Assembly (NCBI GenBank): GCA_963788975.1
Contig: CAWBIJ010000002.1
Location: forward strand, 248,001 to 312,000
DNA: 64,000 bases
From: VRUE01 sp963788975
GTDB lineage: Bacteria > Actinomycetota > Thermoleophilia > Solirubrobacterales > 70-9
Reading direction: 5' to 3'
Below, one piece after another: positions 45,703-54,142 of this stretch; positions within the stretch are counted from its first letter, which is position 1; each line of letters opens with the position of its first letter. The position numbers and the translations under genes are program-made. Below the pieces are notes generated by a model. It did no database searches. It was not told where the DNA came from and saw only the letters and a list, made by a program, of their open reading frames with translations.

Positions 45703-47279
45703 AGGTCCACGGAGCGGCCGACGGAGAACCCGTCGACTTGGAGGATCTTGGCGATCGTCTCGTCGAGGACGGGGGCGTCGGTGGTGAGCGCCATCACCGC
45801 GCGCTCGCCGTCCTCCTCGGCGCCGACCGCGGCGGAGACGATGTTCACGCCCTCCTCGCCGAACATCGTGCCGACCCTGCCGATCATTCCGGGGCGGTCG
45901 GCGTAGCGGAAGACCGCGATGTGCTCGGCGAAGGGCAGGTAGAAGCTCTCACCCCAGACCGAGACCAGGTAGGGCTCGTTGCGGGGGCCGACGCCGGTGC
46001 CCGCGACCTCGACCTCCTCCTCCCCGGAGTGGAGGCGGATCGTGACCAGCTCGGTGAAGTCCTCGGCGGCGGAGTCCTTGGTCTCGACCAGCTCGATGCC
46101 GCGTTCCTCCGCCATCTGCGGGGCATTGACGAGGTTGACCGGCTCCTCGGTATGGCCGGAAAGAATCCCGACCAGCACGGCGATGCCAAGCAGCCGCGTG
46201 TCGTGGGCGGCGAGCCTGCCGCGGAATTCGGCGCTGACGCGGTCGACCGAGCCCTCCACCAGCCCCTCGGCGAGCCGACCGAGCTTTTCGCAGAGCGGCA
46301 CGAACGGCGCCAGCGCCTCCATCTCCTCGGGGCGCACGGCGGCGATGTTGACCGCGTTGGTGACGACGCCGCCGTTCAGCGCCGCGGTCACCTGTTCGGC
46401 GGTGACGATGCCGGCGCGATCCTGCGCCTCGGCCGTCGAGGCGCCCAGGTGTGGGGTGACGACAACATCGGGACGGGAGAGGATCGGATGGTCGGTGAAG
46501 GGCTCGGCCGGGAAGACGTCGAGCGCCGCGCCGCCGACCTTGCCGGACTCGAGGCCGGCGAGGAGGGCATCGAGGTCGACCAGCTCCCCCCGCGCGCAGT
46601 TGACGATCCGGGCGCCGTCCTTCATCGCGGCGATCGCTTCGGCGTCGATCAGGTCGACCGTCTCCGGCGTCTTCGGCACGTGAAGGGTGATCACGTCGGC
46701 GCGCCCGTAGAGCTCCTTGAGATCGTCGAGCCCCTCGACGCCGAGCTCGCGGAAGCGCTCGGCGGTGACGAACTTGTCGAAGGCGACGACCTCCATCTCG
46801 AATCCTTGTGCGCGCCTGGCGACCAGCTGGCCAATCCGGCCGAAGCCGATCACCCCGAGCGTCTTGCCGTAGAGCTCGGCGCCCTTGAAGCTGGCGCGAT
46901 CCCAGCGCCCCTCAGCGAGGCTGGCGTCGGCGCGCGGCACGTTACGGAACAGCGCCAGGGCGAGGGCAAGGGTGTGCTCGGCGGCGGCGATCGAGTTCGA
47001 TTCCGGCGCGTTGGCGACGACGATGCCGCGGCGCGTGGCGGCGGCGATGTCGACGTTGTCGACCCCGGTGCCGGCGCGACCGATCACCTTCAGGTTGTCG
47101 GCTCTCTCGATCAACTCGGCGGTCAGCTGTGTCGCCGAGCGAATCAGGATCGCGTCGTAGCCGGCGATCGCCTCGCGCAGTTCCTCATCGCTCATCTCGA
47201 GGCCGAGGTCGACGTCAAAGCTCTGGCGCAGCAGATCTACGCCAGCGTCGGCGATCTTCTCCTTGACCAGAACCTTCAC
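45699..47279 (-). CDS. serA: D-3-phosphoglycerate dehydrogenase (type I, with ACT domain)
   Basis: SerA oxidises 3-phosphoglycerate in the first step of serine synthesis. The 526-residue protein is the long form also found in mycobacteria. It has a catalytic domain with VIGRAGTGVDNVDI, the NAD-binding GVIGFGRIGQLVARRAQGF, catalytic RGELVDLDALLAGL and the His in VTPHLGASTAEAQ. An intervening ASB domain and a C-terminal ACT domain (IAVFRYADRPGMIGRVGTMFGEEGVNI) for serine control follow. The GTG at 47279 gives VKVLVKEKIADAG, the normal family start; sequence further upstream is antisense to serC. It follows serC after a 73-bp gap with a strong hairpin. Confidence 0.95.
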   Translation of the reverse strand: MKVLVKEKIADAGVDLLRQSFDVDLGLEMSDEELREAIAGYDAILIRSATQLTAELIERADNLKVIGRAGTGVDNVDIAAATRRGIVVANAPESNSIAAAEHTLALALALFRNVPRADASLAEGRWDRASFKGAELYGKTLGVIGFGRIGQLVARRAQGFEMEVVAFDKFVTAERFRELGVEGLDDLKELYGRADVITLHVPKTPETVDLIDAEAIAAMKDGARIVNCARGELVDLDALLAGLESGKVGGAALDVFPAEPFTDHPILSRPDVVVTPHLGASTAEAQDRAGIVTAEQVTAALNGGVVTNAVNIAAVRPEEMEALAPFVPLCEKLGRLAEGLVEGSVDRVSAEFRGRLAAHDTRLLGIAVLVGILSGHTEEPVNLVNAPQMAEERGIELVETKDSAAEDFTELVTIRLHSGEEEVEVAGTGVGPRNEPYLVSVWGESFYLPFAEHIAVFRYADRPGMIGRVGTMFGEEGVNIVSAAVGAEEDGERAVMALTTDAPVLDETIAKILQVDGFSVGRSVDL

Positions 47280-47299
47280 GAGACACCCCTGATTTCGCC

Positions 47300-47349
47300 C
47301 GCCGATCGCCACGGACTCGAACAACCGGAGATCACCGTGGCGATCGGCG
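47300..47349. promoter_or_regulatory. serC-serA intercistronic hairpin
   Basis: A perfect 15-bp inverted repeat, CGCCGATCGCCACGG (47300-47314) and CCGTGGCGATCGGCG (47335-47349), with a 20-nt loop begins 3 bases after the serC stop and ends about 20 bases before the serA GTG. It has no T-run. It could protect serC mRNA, uncouple serA, or bind a regulator. Confidence 0.5.
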
Positions 47350-47352
47350 CGC

Positions 47353-48492
47353 TCATCTGACCTCGTCCACGTTCTCGACGATCCAGTCGACGCAGGCAGT
47401 GAGCGCTTCGACGTCGGCGGGCTTGACCGCCGGGAACATCCCGATCCGCAACTGGTTGCGGCCCAGCTTGCGGTAGGGCTCGACGTCGACGATGCCGTTG
47501 GCGCGCAGCGTCGCGGCAACCGCGGCGGCGTCGACCGAGTCGTCGAAGTCGATCGTGCCGACGACCAGCGACCGCTTCGCAGGGTCGGCGACGAAGGGGG
47601 TGGCGAAGTCGGAGCTCTCGGCCCAGCCGTAGAGGTGCGAGGAGGAGGCGGTGGTGCGCTGCACGCACCACTCGAGCCCGCCCCCGGCGAGCATCCACTC
47701 AATTTGCTCGGCGAGCAGGATCAGGGTGGCCAGCGCCGGGGTGTTGTAAGTCTGCTCCTTGCGCGAGTTGTCCAGGGCCGTCTGCAGCGAGAGGAAGGCC
47801 GGCTGCCAGCGGTCGGTGGCGCCGTCGAGCTCCTCGATCCGGGCGATCGCCGCTGGGCTGAGCAGTGCCAGCCAGATCCCGCCATCGGCGCCGAAGGCCT
47901 TCTGCGGGGCGAAGTAGTAGGCGTCGGCCTGGGCGAGGTCGACGGGCAGGCCGCCGGCACCCGAGGTGGCGTCGACCAGGACCAGCGCCTCACCGGCGTC
48001 GCCCGGGCGCTGCACCTCGACCATCACCCCGGTCGAGGTCTCGTTGTGGGCCCAGGCGATCACATCGGTGCCGGGACCGGCGGACGGGGCCGGGGCATCG
48101 CCGGGCTCGGCCTCGATCAGGATCGGGTCGCCGAGGAAGGGCGCTGCGGCGGTCGCCTTGGCGAACTTCTGCGAGAACTCGCCGTAGGTGAGGTGAAGGG
48201 CACGCTCGCGGACCAGCCAGCCCGCCGCCGCCTCCCAGAAGGCCGTGGTGCCACCGTTGCCAAGCGCGACCTCGTAGCCCTCGGGGAGCTGGAAGAGGTC
48301 GCCGAGGCCACCGCGAATCCGTCCGACCAGGTCGCGGACCGGCTTCTGCCGGTGCGAGGTGCCCATCAGCTCCGACTGCCCGGCGAGCTTCTCCAGCGCC
48401 TCGGGGCGGACCTTGGAGGGGCCGCAGCCGAAACGGCCGTCGGCCGGCTTGAGATCGGTGGGGATCTGAGCTGTGGTCGTGGTCACGGTCAT
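47353..48492 (-). CDS. serC: phosphoserine aminotransferase, actinobacterial type
   Basis: SerC converts 3-phosphohydroxypyruvate to phosphoserine with glutamate and PLP. The 379-residue protein has DGRFGCGPSKVRPEALEKL, the GTSHRQKPVRDLVGRIR block and ALGNGGTTAFWEAA. The PLP Asp is in LVDATSGAGGLPVD and the Lys in YYFAPQKAFGADGGIW. The overall form matches the mycobacterial-type SerC group. The gene is upstream of serA on the same strand; serB is not in the window. Confidence 0.94.
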   Translation of the reverse strand: MTVTTTTAQIPTDLKPADGRFGCGPSKVRPEALEKLAGQSELMGTSHRQKPVRDLVGRIRGGLGDLFQLPEGYEVALGNGGTTAFWEAAAGWLVRERALHLTYGEFSQKFAKATAAAPFLGDPILIEAEPGDAPAPSAGPGTDVIAWAHNETSTGVMVEVQRPGDAGEALVLVDATSGAGGLPVDLAQADAYYFAPQKAFGADGGIWLALLSPAAIARIEELDGATDRWQPAFLSLQTALDNSRKEQTYNTPALATLILLAEQIEWMLAGGGLEWCVQRTTASSSHLYGWAESSDFATPFVADPAKRSLVVGTIDFDDSVDAAAVAATLRANGIVDVEPYRKLGRNQLRIGMFPAVKPADVEALTACVDWIVENVDEVR

Positions 48493-48613
48493 CGGTGTCT
48501 ACCAGACGCTAGACGGGGCGCGACAGGTTAGTGAGAGGCGCGGGTGGACTGACGCCGAGGGCGGGGATAGGCTGGCCCCGCCGTCAACCAGGCAGGGCTA
48601 CGAGGAGGGAACG

Positions 48614-49258
48614 ATGTACCCAGTCGCCTACGAAGCTGATTTCAACCCGGAACCGAATCGGCTCACGACGTTCTTCCGGCTGATCCTCGCGATCCCGTGG
48701 ATGATCGTCGCAACCTTCTGGGGGATCCTCTTCATCTTCACGCACCTCTTCGCCTGGATCGCGGTGACAATCCTCGGCCGCTACCCCCAGTGGCTCTACG
48801 AGTTCAACGCCGGCATCGTTCGCTTCTCGGTCAGGGTCTCGGCCTGGCTCTACCTGCAGACCGACGCCTGGCCCCCGTTCAGCCTCTCCGAGGACGACGC
48901 CTACCCGATCCGGGTCAAGATCGCCCCACCCGCGGCCCGGCAGAGCAGACTCAAGGCGTTCTTCCGGATAGTGCTGGTGCTGCCGGCGGCCCTGATCCTC
49001 TCTTACGGCACTTCCTACGTCCAGCTGCTCGCCGGGGTAATCGCCTGGCTGACGATCGTCTTCCGCGGCTACCTGCCGGAGGGGATCAACTCGATGATGA
49101 CCTTCGTCAACGGCTTCCACGCCCGGGTCTTTGGGTACCTCGCGATCCTCACCGACGCCTACCCGCCGGTCGGACTGGAGCGGTCGAAGCCGATGGAGGC
49201 CCAGGCACCTCCACCTCCCCCCGAGGCGCCGACGCCACCGCCGCCGGTGGCGGCATAG
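48614..49258 (+). CDS. DUF4389 membrane protein
   Basis: This 214-residue protein has two similar halves, each with FFR(L/I)xLxxPxxx, two hydrophobic spans and a TDAxPP motif (TDAWPPF and TDAYPPV). It is thus an internally duplicated DUF4389 protein with four membrane spans and a Pro-rich C-terminal tail. An ideal GAGGAGGGA Shine-Dalgarno sequence precedes the ATG at 48614, which settles the start. The function of the family is unknown. It is divergent from serC and 10 bp upstream of a cupin gene. Confidence 0.85.
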   Translation: MYPVAYEADFNPEPNRLTTFFRLILAIPWMIVATFWGILFIFTHLFAWIAVTILGRYPQWLYEFNAGIVRFSVRVSAWLYLQTDAWPPFSLSEDDAYPIRVKIAPPAARQSRLKAFFRIVLVLPAALILSYGTSYVQLLAGVIAWLTIVFRGYLPEGINSMMTFVNGFHARVFGYLAILTDAYPPVGLERSKPMEAQAPPPPPEAPTPPPPVAA

Positions 49259-49268
49259 ACTGAGCACG

Positions 49269-49676
49269 ATGAGCGAGACCGCCGCAGAGAACGTGACCAA
49301 GGGCGAGGGCTACGCCGTCGCCCATCTCGACGATCTCGGCGAGGGGCCAGGCTTCCGCAAGATCCGCAAGAGCCTCGGAGTGACCGCGTTCGGAGCGAAC
49401 GCGATCGTGCTGCCACCCACCTACGAGACCGGCCGCCACTACCACGACGAGCAGGAGGAGCTCTACTTCCTCCACAGCGGCCGGATCGTGATCGAGTTCG
49501 GTGACGACTCCAGCCACGAGCTGGGTCCGGGCGGCCTCGCCTGGGTCGACGCCGCAACAGTGCGCTCGATCCGCAACCTCAGCGACTCCGAGGACGCGGT
49601 CTACGTAGTCGTCGGCGGCAAGGACGGCTACATCGGCCGCGACGGCCGCCAGCCGGAGGGCGAGACGCGCCGCTGA
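49269..49676 (+). CDS. small cupin-domain protein
   Basis: The 135-residue protein is a single cupin barrel. The metal-binding motif 1 is RHYHDEQEELYFLHSGRIVIEFG and motif 2 is around ELGPGGLAWVDAATVRSIRNLSD. There is no signal peptide or DNA-binding domain. The ATG at 49269 begins MSETAAENV and is 10 bp after the DUF4389 gene, so they probably form a two-gene operon. The substrate is unknown. Confidence 0.83.
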   Translation: MSETAAENVTKGEGYAVAHLDDLGEGPGFRKIRKSLGVTAFGANAIVLPPTYETGRHYHDEQEELYFLHSGRIVIEFGDDSSHELGPGGLAWVDAATVRSIRNLSDSEDAVYVVVGGKDGYIGRDGRQPEGETRR

Positions 49677-49750
49677 CCTAGGCCAGCTTCGTCACCTGCG
49701 CGACTTGAAGCAGGGTGACTCGGATGGTGAGTCGAGGGAACGTGTGGGTG

Positions 49751-49894
49751 AGGAGCCCGGTCGGTCCGTGGGTGAATGTGGCCGTCAGGCCGCGATATGC
49801 AATCTGGTTTCTGCGCGGCGCCAGCCGCGCACTCGATTCCGGAGCCCGCCGTAGGCGGGCGAACGCAATTCACCCGCGGACCGACCGGGCTCCT
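49751..49894. repeat. long inverted repeat with internal hairpins (MITE-like or bidirectional terminator)
   Basis: Arms of 27 nt (49751-49777 and 49868-49894) match with one mismatch and enclose 90 nt that themselves contain hairpins GCGCGGC/GCCGCGC and GCCCGCC/GGCGGGC. The element fills most of the 238-bp gap between the converging cupin and ilvC genes. No coding sequence was found in the gap. Confidence 0.6.
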
Positions 49895-49914
49895 TGCTCA
49901 CCCTGCCCTCAGGC

Positions 49915-50919
49915 TCAGAATTTCTGGTCGATCCAGGGCATCATGTCGCGGAGGTCTTTGCCTACCTCCTCGACTTCGTGGCCCGCAGCCTCGTCGCGCA
50001 TGCGGTCGAAGCTCTCGCCGCCGGCGCGGTTCTCGGCGATCCACTCCTTGGCGAACTCGCCCGACTGGATCTCGCTGAGGATCTGCTTCATCGCCGCCCG
50101 CGACTCCTCGCCGACGACGCGCTTGCCGCGGGTCATGTCGCCGTACTCGGCGGTGTTGGAGATCGAGTAGCGCATCCCCTGGATCCCCTTCTCGTACATC
50201 AAGTCGGCGATCAGCTTCAGCTCGTGCAGGCACTCGAAGTAGGCGAGGCGCGGGTCGTAGCCGGCCTCGACCAGGGTCTCGTAGCCGGCCCGGACCAGTT
50301 CGGAGGCGCCACCGCAGAGGACCGCCTGCTCGCCGAAGAGATCGGTCTCGCACTCGTCCTTGAAGCTGGTCTCTATCACCGCGGCGCGGCCGCCCCCGAT
50401 CCCGGATGCGTAGGCGAGAACGAGGTCGTGGGCGTCGCCGCTGGCGTCCTGGTGGACGGCCATCAGGCAGGGCACGCCGTTGCCTTCCTCGTACTGACGA
50501 CGGACGAGGTGGCCGGGGCCCTTGGGCGCGATCATGCCGACATCGACGCCCGGTGGAGGCTGGATCTGATCGAAGTGGATCGCGAAGCCGTGGGCGAAGA
50601 GCAGCAGATTGCCAGGCGCGATCCCGTCGGCGATCTCGGCCTCCCAGACCTCGGCCTGCTTCTCGTCGGGCAGCAGGACCATCACCACGTCGCCGCGGCT
50701 GGCCGCTTCAGCGACGTCGAGAACCTCGAGTCCGGCCGCTTCGGCTTTGGCGCGACTGGAGGAGTCGGCGCGCAGGCCGACGACGACGTCGACGCCGGAG
50801 TCCTTCAGGTTGAGGGCGTGGGCATGGCCCTGGGAGCCGTAGCCGAGAATGGCGACGGTCTTGCCCTCCAGCTTCGAGAGGTCGGCGTCCTTGTCGTAGA
50901 AGATGTCGTCGGTTCGCAT
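49915..50919 (-). CDS. ilvC: ketol-acid reductoisomerase (class I)
   Basis: IlvC isomerises and reduces acetolactate or acetohydroxybutyrate with NADPH and magnesium. The 334-residue protein has VAILGYGSQGHAHALNLKDSG, APKGPGHLVRRQY, SFKDECETDLFGEQAVLCGG with metal-binding Asp/Glu residues, and CLHELKLIADLMYEKGI. A single C-terminal knotted domain marks class I. The ATG at 50919 gives MRTDDIFYDKDADL, a normal start. The large catalytic and small subunits of acetolactate synthase are encoded about 11 kb away. Confidence 0.95.
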   Translation of the reverse strand: MRTDDIFYDKDADLSKLEGKTVAILGYGSQGHAHALNLKDSGVDVVVGLRADSSSRAKAEAAGLEVLDVAEAASRGDVVMVLLPDEKQAEVWEAEIADGIAPGNLLLFAHGFAIHFDQIQPPPGVDVGMIAPKGPGHLVRRQYEEGNGVPCLMAVHQDASGDAHDLVLAYASGIGGGRAAVIETSFKDECETDLFGEQAVLCGGASELVRAGYETLVEAGYDPRLAYFECLHELKLIADLMYEKGIQGMRYSISNTAEYGDMTRGKRVVGEESRAAMKQILSEIQSGEFAKEWIAENRAGGESFDRMRDEAAGHEVEEVGKDLRDMMPWIDQKF

Positions 50920-50930
50920 GGCCGCGGAGG

Positions 50931-52256
50931 CTATCGGAGGGCTCTGCGCATCAGCTTGCCCGAGGGAGTGCGTGGCAGCGCCGCCGCCAGCTCGACCCGC
51001 TTCGGCACCTTGAAGCCGGCGAGGGCCTCGGCGCAGTGCCGGCGCAGCTCGTCCGGCGTCACCGCCGAGCCGTCCTCGAGCACGACGATCGCGGTCACCG
51101 CCTGCTGCCACTCGGGGTCCTCGCGCCCCACCACCGCCGCGTCGGCGACCTCGGGATGCCGTAACAGCACCTTCTCCACTTCCGCCGGGACGATGTTCTC
51201 GCCGCCGCTGACGATCATGTCGTCGATTCGGTCATCGACGTAGAGGAAGCCGTCCTCGTCGATTCGGCCGAGGTCGCCGGTGTGCAGCCAGCCGTCGGCG
51301 TCGGCGTAACCCGGAGCCACAGTTGGCCCCTGGACCAGTATCTCGCCGTCCTGAATGCGCAGGTGGGTGGTCAGCAGCGGTCGCCCCGCCGAACCGAGCT
51401 TGCGGCGTGCCTCCCCCGGCGCCAGAGTCGTCACCTGCGAGCAGGCCTCGGTGAGGCCGTAGGTCTGGACCACGGTGGCGCCGCGGCCGATCGCCTCCTC
51501 CAGCGGCTCCTCGGGAACCGGGCCTCCGCCGACGAGGATCGCGCGCGGGCCTGAGAGGTCAGCGCCCGTCTCGAGCAACCGGGCCAGCATCGTCGTCACC
51601 AGCGAGACCACGCTGATCCGGTCTTCGGCCAGCGCCGCAACAACCCGGTCGACGTCGAAGCCATCGTGGAGGATGGCCGTGGTGCCGTAGATGACAGACC
51701 GCATCACGATCCCCAGCCCGGAGACGTGGCTGAGCGGAGTGCAGCAAAGCCAGCGGTCCTCCGGCTGCACCCCGATGTTGAAGCCGGAGCCGACCGCGCT
51801 CCAGAGGAAGTTGCCGTAGGTGAGCCCAACCGGGTGAGGCCGTCCGCTGCTGCCGCTGGTCAGCAGGCGGCAGACGAGGTCGTCCATGTCGTGCTCGCCG
51901 AGCAGCGGCAGGTCGGCCTCGGTCTGGGTGAGCTCGCCCGGGTCGGCAAGGTCGAGGGCGGGCTCCTCCGCGGCGACGACAGCGGCGCGCTCCTCCGTGC
52001 TCATCCTCGGACTGAGCGGCAGCAGGACCGCACCCAGCTTCATCAGAGCGTGGACGAGGACCACCTGCTCGCGACCCGCGTGCATGGTTAGCGCCACCGT
52101 CGAGTCGCGTCGCACGCCCTGCGCGGCGAGGCGGCGGGCGACCCAGGTCGACTCCGCCTCCAACTCGGCGTAGGTGACCTCGGCGCCGTCGGCGCTCAGG
52201 GCAACGCGGTCGGGGCAGCTCTGTGATCGCTGCGCGAGCCAGTTATCGAGTTTCAT
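50931..52256 (-). CDS. menE: o-succinylbenzoate--CoA ligase
   Basis: MenE activates o-succinylbenzoate to its CoA ester in menaquinone synthesis. The 441-residue acyl-adenylating enzyme has the P-loop-like LLTSGSSGRPHPVGLTYGNF, TYGLTEACSQV, GWLHTGDLGRIDEDGFLYVDDRIDDMIVSGGENI and the C-terminal Lys in RTPSGKLMRRAL. The ATG at 52256 was chosen over upstream sites that lie antisense to menB. It is divergent from menB-A-C-D with a 45-bp gap that must hold both promoters. The context makes MenE more likely than another acyl-CoA ligase. Confidence 0.9.
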   Translation of the reverse strand: MKLDNWLAQRSQSCPDRVALSADGAEVTYAELEAESTWVARRLAAQGVRRDSTVALTMHAGREQVVLVHALMKLGAVLLPLSPRMSTEERAAVVAAEEPALDLADPGELTQTEADLPLLGEHDMDDLVCRLLTSGSSGRPHPVGLTYGNFLWSAVGSGFNIGVQPEDRWLCCTPLSHVSGLGIVMRSVIYGTTAILHDGFDVDRVVAALAEDRISVVSLVTTMLARLLETGADLSGPRAILVGGGPVPEEPLEEAIGRGATVVQTYGLTEACSQVTTLAPGEARRKLGSAGRPLLTTHLRIQDGEILVQGPTVAPGYADADGWLHTGDLGRIDEDGFLYVDDRIDDMIVSGGENIVPAEVEKVLLRHPEVADAAVVGREDPEWQQAVTAIVVLEDGSAVTPDELRRHCAEALAGFKVPKRVELAAALPRTPSGKLMRRALR

Positions 52257-52301
52257 TGGGATCGAGACTTTGGCCGGGTGTGGCTGGCTATGGTGCCCAT
52301 C

Positions 52302-53168
52302 ATGCCGCAACGCCCCAAGGACGCCCCGCCCGAGCAAGATCTCTACGCGCCGATCGCGTGGGAGGCCGTCGCCGAGTACGGCGACATCCGCTACGAGAAG
52401 GCCGACGGAATCGCCAAGATCACGATCGACCGGCCGGAGGTTCGCAACGCCTTCCGCCCGCAGACGCTGGTCGAGGTCTCCGCGGCGCTCGAGTCGGCTC
52501 GCGAGGACACGGCGGTTGGGGTGATCATCCTCACCGGAGAGGGAAAGGACGCTTTCTGCGCTGGAGGGGATCAGAAGGTCCGCGGCGACACCGGCTACCT
52601 CGCCGAGGGCGCTTCCCTCGGCCGCTTCCACGTCACCGACCTGCAGGTGCAGATGCGTCGCCTGCCGAAGCCGGTCGTCGCGATGGTCGCCGGCTATGCG
52701 GTCGGCGGGGGTCACGTCCTCCATGTCTGCTGCGACCTGACCATCGCCGCCGACAACGCGCGCTTCGGGCAGACCGGACCGAGGGTCGGCTCGTGGGACG
52801 GCGGCTTCGGCGCCTCCCTCCTGCGCGATCTCGTCGGGACCAAGAAGGCCAAGGAGTTCTGGCTGCTGTGCCGCCAGTACGACGCTAAGGAGGCACTCGA
52901 GATGGGGCTGGTCAACGCGGTGGTGCCGCTCGAGAACCTCGAGCGGGAGACGGTCGCCTGGTGCCGTGAGATGCTCGCCCTCTCGCCCTTCGCCCTGCGC
53001 CTGGTCAAGGCCAGCTTCAACGCCCACGAGGACGGCTACGCGGGGATCCAGCAGCTCGCACACGACACCAACCTGCTCTTCTACGGCAACGAGGAGGCCC
53101 GCGAGGGCCGCGAGGCCTTCAAGGAGAAGCGCCAACCCGACTTCTCTCAGTTCCCGCGCCGGCCATGA
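52302..53168 (+). CDS. menB: 1,4-dihydroxy-2-naphthoyl-CoA synthase
   Basis: MenB cyclises o-succinylbenzoyl-CoA to dihydroxynaphthoyl-CoA. The crotonase-fold protein has FCAGGDQKVRGDTGY, the oxyanion region VAGYAVGGGHVLHVCCDLTIAADNA and the MenB-specific QTGPRVGSWDGGFGASLL with the catalytic Asp. The ATG at 52302 gives 288 residues; in-frame starts at 52290 and 52278 are also possible. It is followed by menA after 25 bp. Confidence 0.93.
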   Translation: MPQRPKDAPPEQDLYAPIAWEAVAEYGDIRYEKADGIAKITIDRPEVRNAFRPQTLVEVSAALESAREDTAVGVIILTGEGKDAFCAGGDQKVRGDTGYLAEGASLGRFHVTDLQVQMRRLPKPVVAMVAGYAVGGGHVLHVCCDLTIAADNARFGQTGPRVGSWDGGFGASLLRDLVGTKKAKEFWLLCRQYDAKEALEMGLVNAVVPLENLERETVAWCREMLALSPFALRLVKASFNAHEDGYAGIQQLAHDTNLLFYGNEEAREGREAFKEKRQPDFSQFPRRP

Positions 53169-53193
53169 GTGCTTCCGAGGTCGGGGGCGACGG

Positions 53194-54075
53194 ATGAGGA
53201 TCTGGCTGATGGCGGCGCGGGTGCGGACACTGCCCGCCGCGATCGCGCCTGTGCTGGTCGGCACCGCCGCCGCCGTCTACTGGGCTGGCGAGTTGCCGCG
53301 AGTCGGGGCATTCGTCGCCGCCCTGGTCGGCTCGATCTTCATCCAGATCGGCACCAACCTGGCCAACGATTACTCCGATGCCCGGCGGGGCGCGGACACG
53401 GCGGACCGGCTGGGGCCGGTGAGGGTGACCTCGGCCGGCCTGGTGACGCCGCAGCGGGTCCTCAACGCGACCTGGATCGCCTTCGCGATCGCCGTCGCCT
53501 GCGGGATCTACCTGGCCGCCGTCGCCGGGATCGTGATCCTCCTCGTCGGCGCGGTGTCGATAGCCGCCGGCGTTCTCTACACCGGCGGCCCGCGCCCCTA
53601 TGGCTACGCCGGGCTTGGCGAGATCTTCGTCTTCCTCTTCTTCGGCCTGGTCGCCGTCAACGGCTCCTACTACGTGCAGGTGGAGGAGCTCGACGCGCTG
53701 CCGCTGGGGCTCTCGATCGCAGTCGGCTTCCTCTCCACCGCGATCCTCGTCGTCAACAACGTCCGCGACATCGAAACCGACCGCCGCGCGGGCAAGATGA
53801 CGCTGGCTGTGCGGATGGGCCGACGCAACGCGGTCGGGCTTTTCCGAGGTCTCGTGCTCGGCGCTTACCTGGTGCTGCCGATCTCGCTGGTCGCCGGCGA
53901 GGCGAGTGCCTGGCCGCTGATCGCCTTCGCCTCGCTGCCATTGGCGGTCGGACCGATGCGAACGATGTCGAATCGCACCGACGGCCCGGCGCTGAATGCG
54001 GCCCTCGCCGCCACCGGCCTGCTGCTGGCCGTCTTCAGCCTGCTCGTCTCGGTCGGCCTCTTGATTGCGGCATAG
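53194..54075 (+). CDS. menA: 1,4-dihydroxy-2-naphthoate polyprenyltransferase
   Basis: MenA attaches the isoprenoid tail to dihydroxynaphthoate in the membrane. The 293-residue UbiA-family protein has eight or nine hydrophobic spans, the first Asp-rich loop NLANDYSDARRGAD and the second NNVRDIETDRRAGKMTLAVRMG. It begins MRIWLMAARVRTLPAAIAPVLVG, typical of MenA. The stop codon immediately precedes a long palindrome (54076-54126) before menC. Confidence 0.93.
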   Translation: MRIWLMAARVRTLPAAIAPVLVGTAAAVYWAGELPRVGAFVAALVGSIFIQIGTNLANDYSDARRGADTADRLGPVRVTSAGLVTPQRVLNATWIAFAIAVACGIYLAAVAGIVILLVGAVSIAAGVLYTGGPRPYGYAGLGEIFVFLFFGLVAVNGSYYVQVEELDALPLGLSIAVGFLSTAILVVNNVRDIETDRRAGKMTLAVRMGRRNAVGLFRGLVLGAYLVLPISLVAGEASAWPLIAFASLPLAVGPMRTMSNRTDGPALNAALAATGLLLAVFSLLVSVGLLIAA

Positions 54076-54126
54076 CCACCCGTCTGCATTTAGGCCCGCT
54101 ATACGAGGCTAAATGCAGACGGGTGG
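54076..54126. repeat. palindromic repeat, family 2 copy (menA-menC)
   Basis: A perfect 18-bp inverted repeat, CCACCCGTCTGCATTTAG (54076-54093) and its complement (54109-54126), has a 15-nt loop and begins directly after the menA stop. It aligns without gaps to the unit at 40659-40707. A C to G change at the fourth aligned stem position is balanced by G to C on the other arm. It could reduce readthrough into menC. Confidence 0.65.
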
Positions 54127-54142
54127 ATGCGATGCTGTGGAG

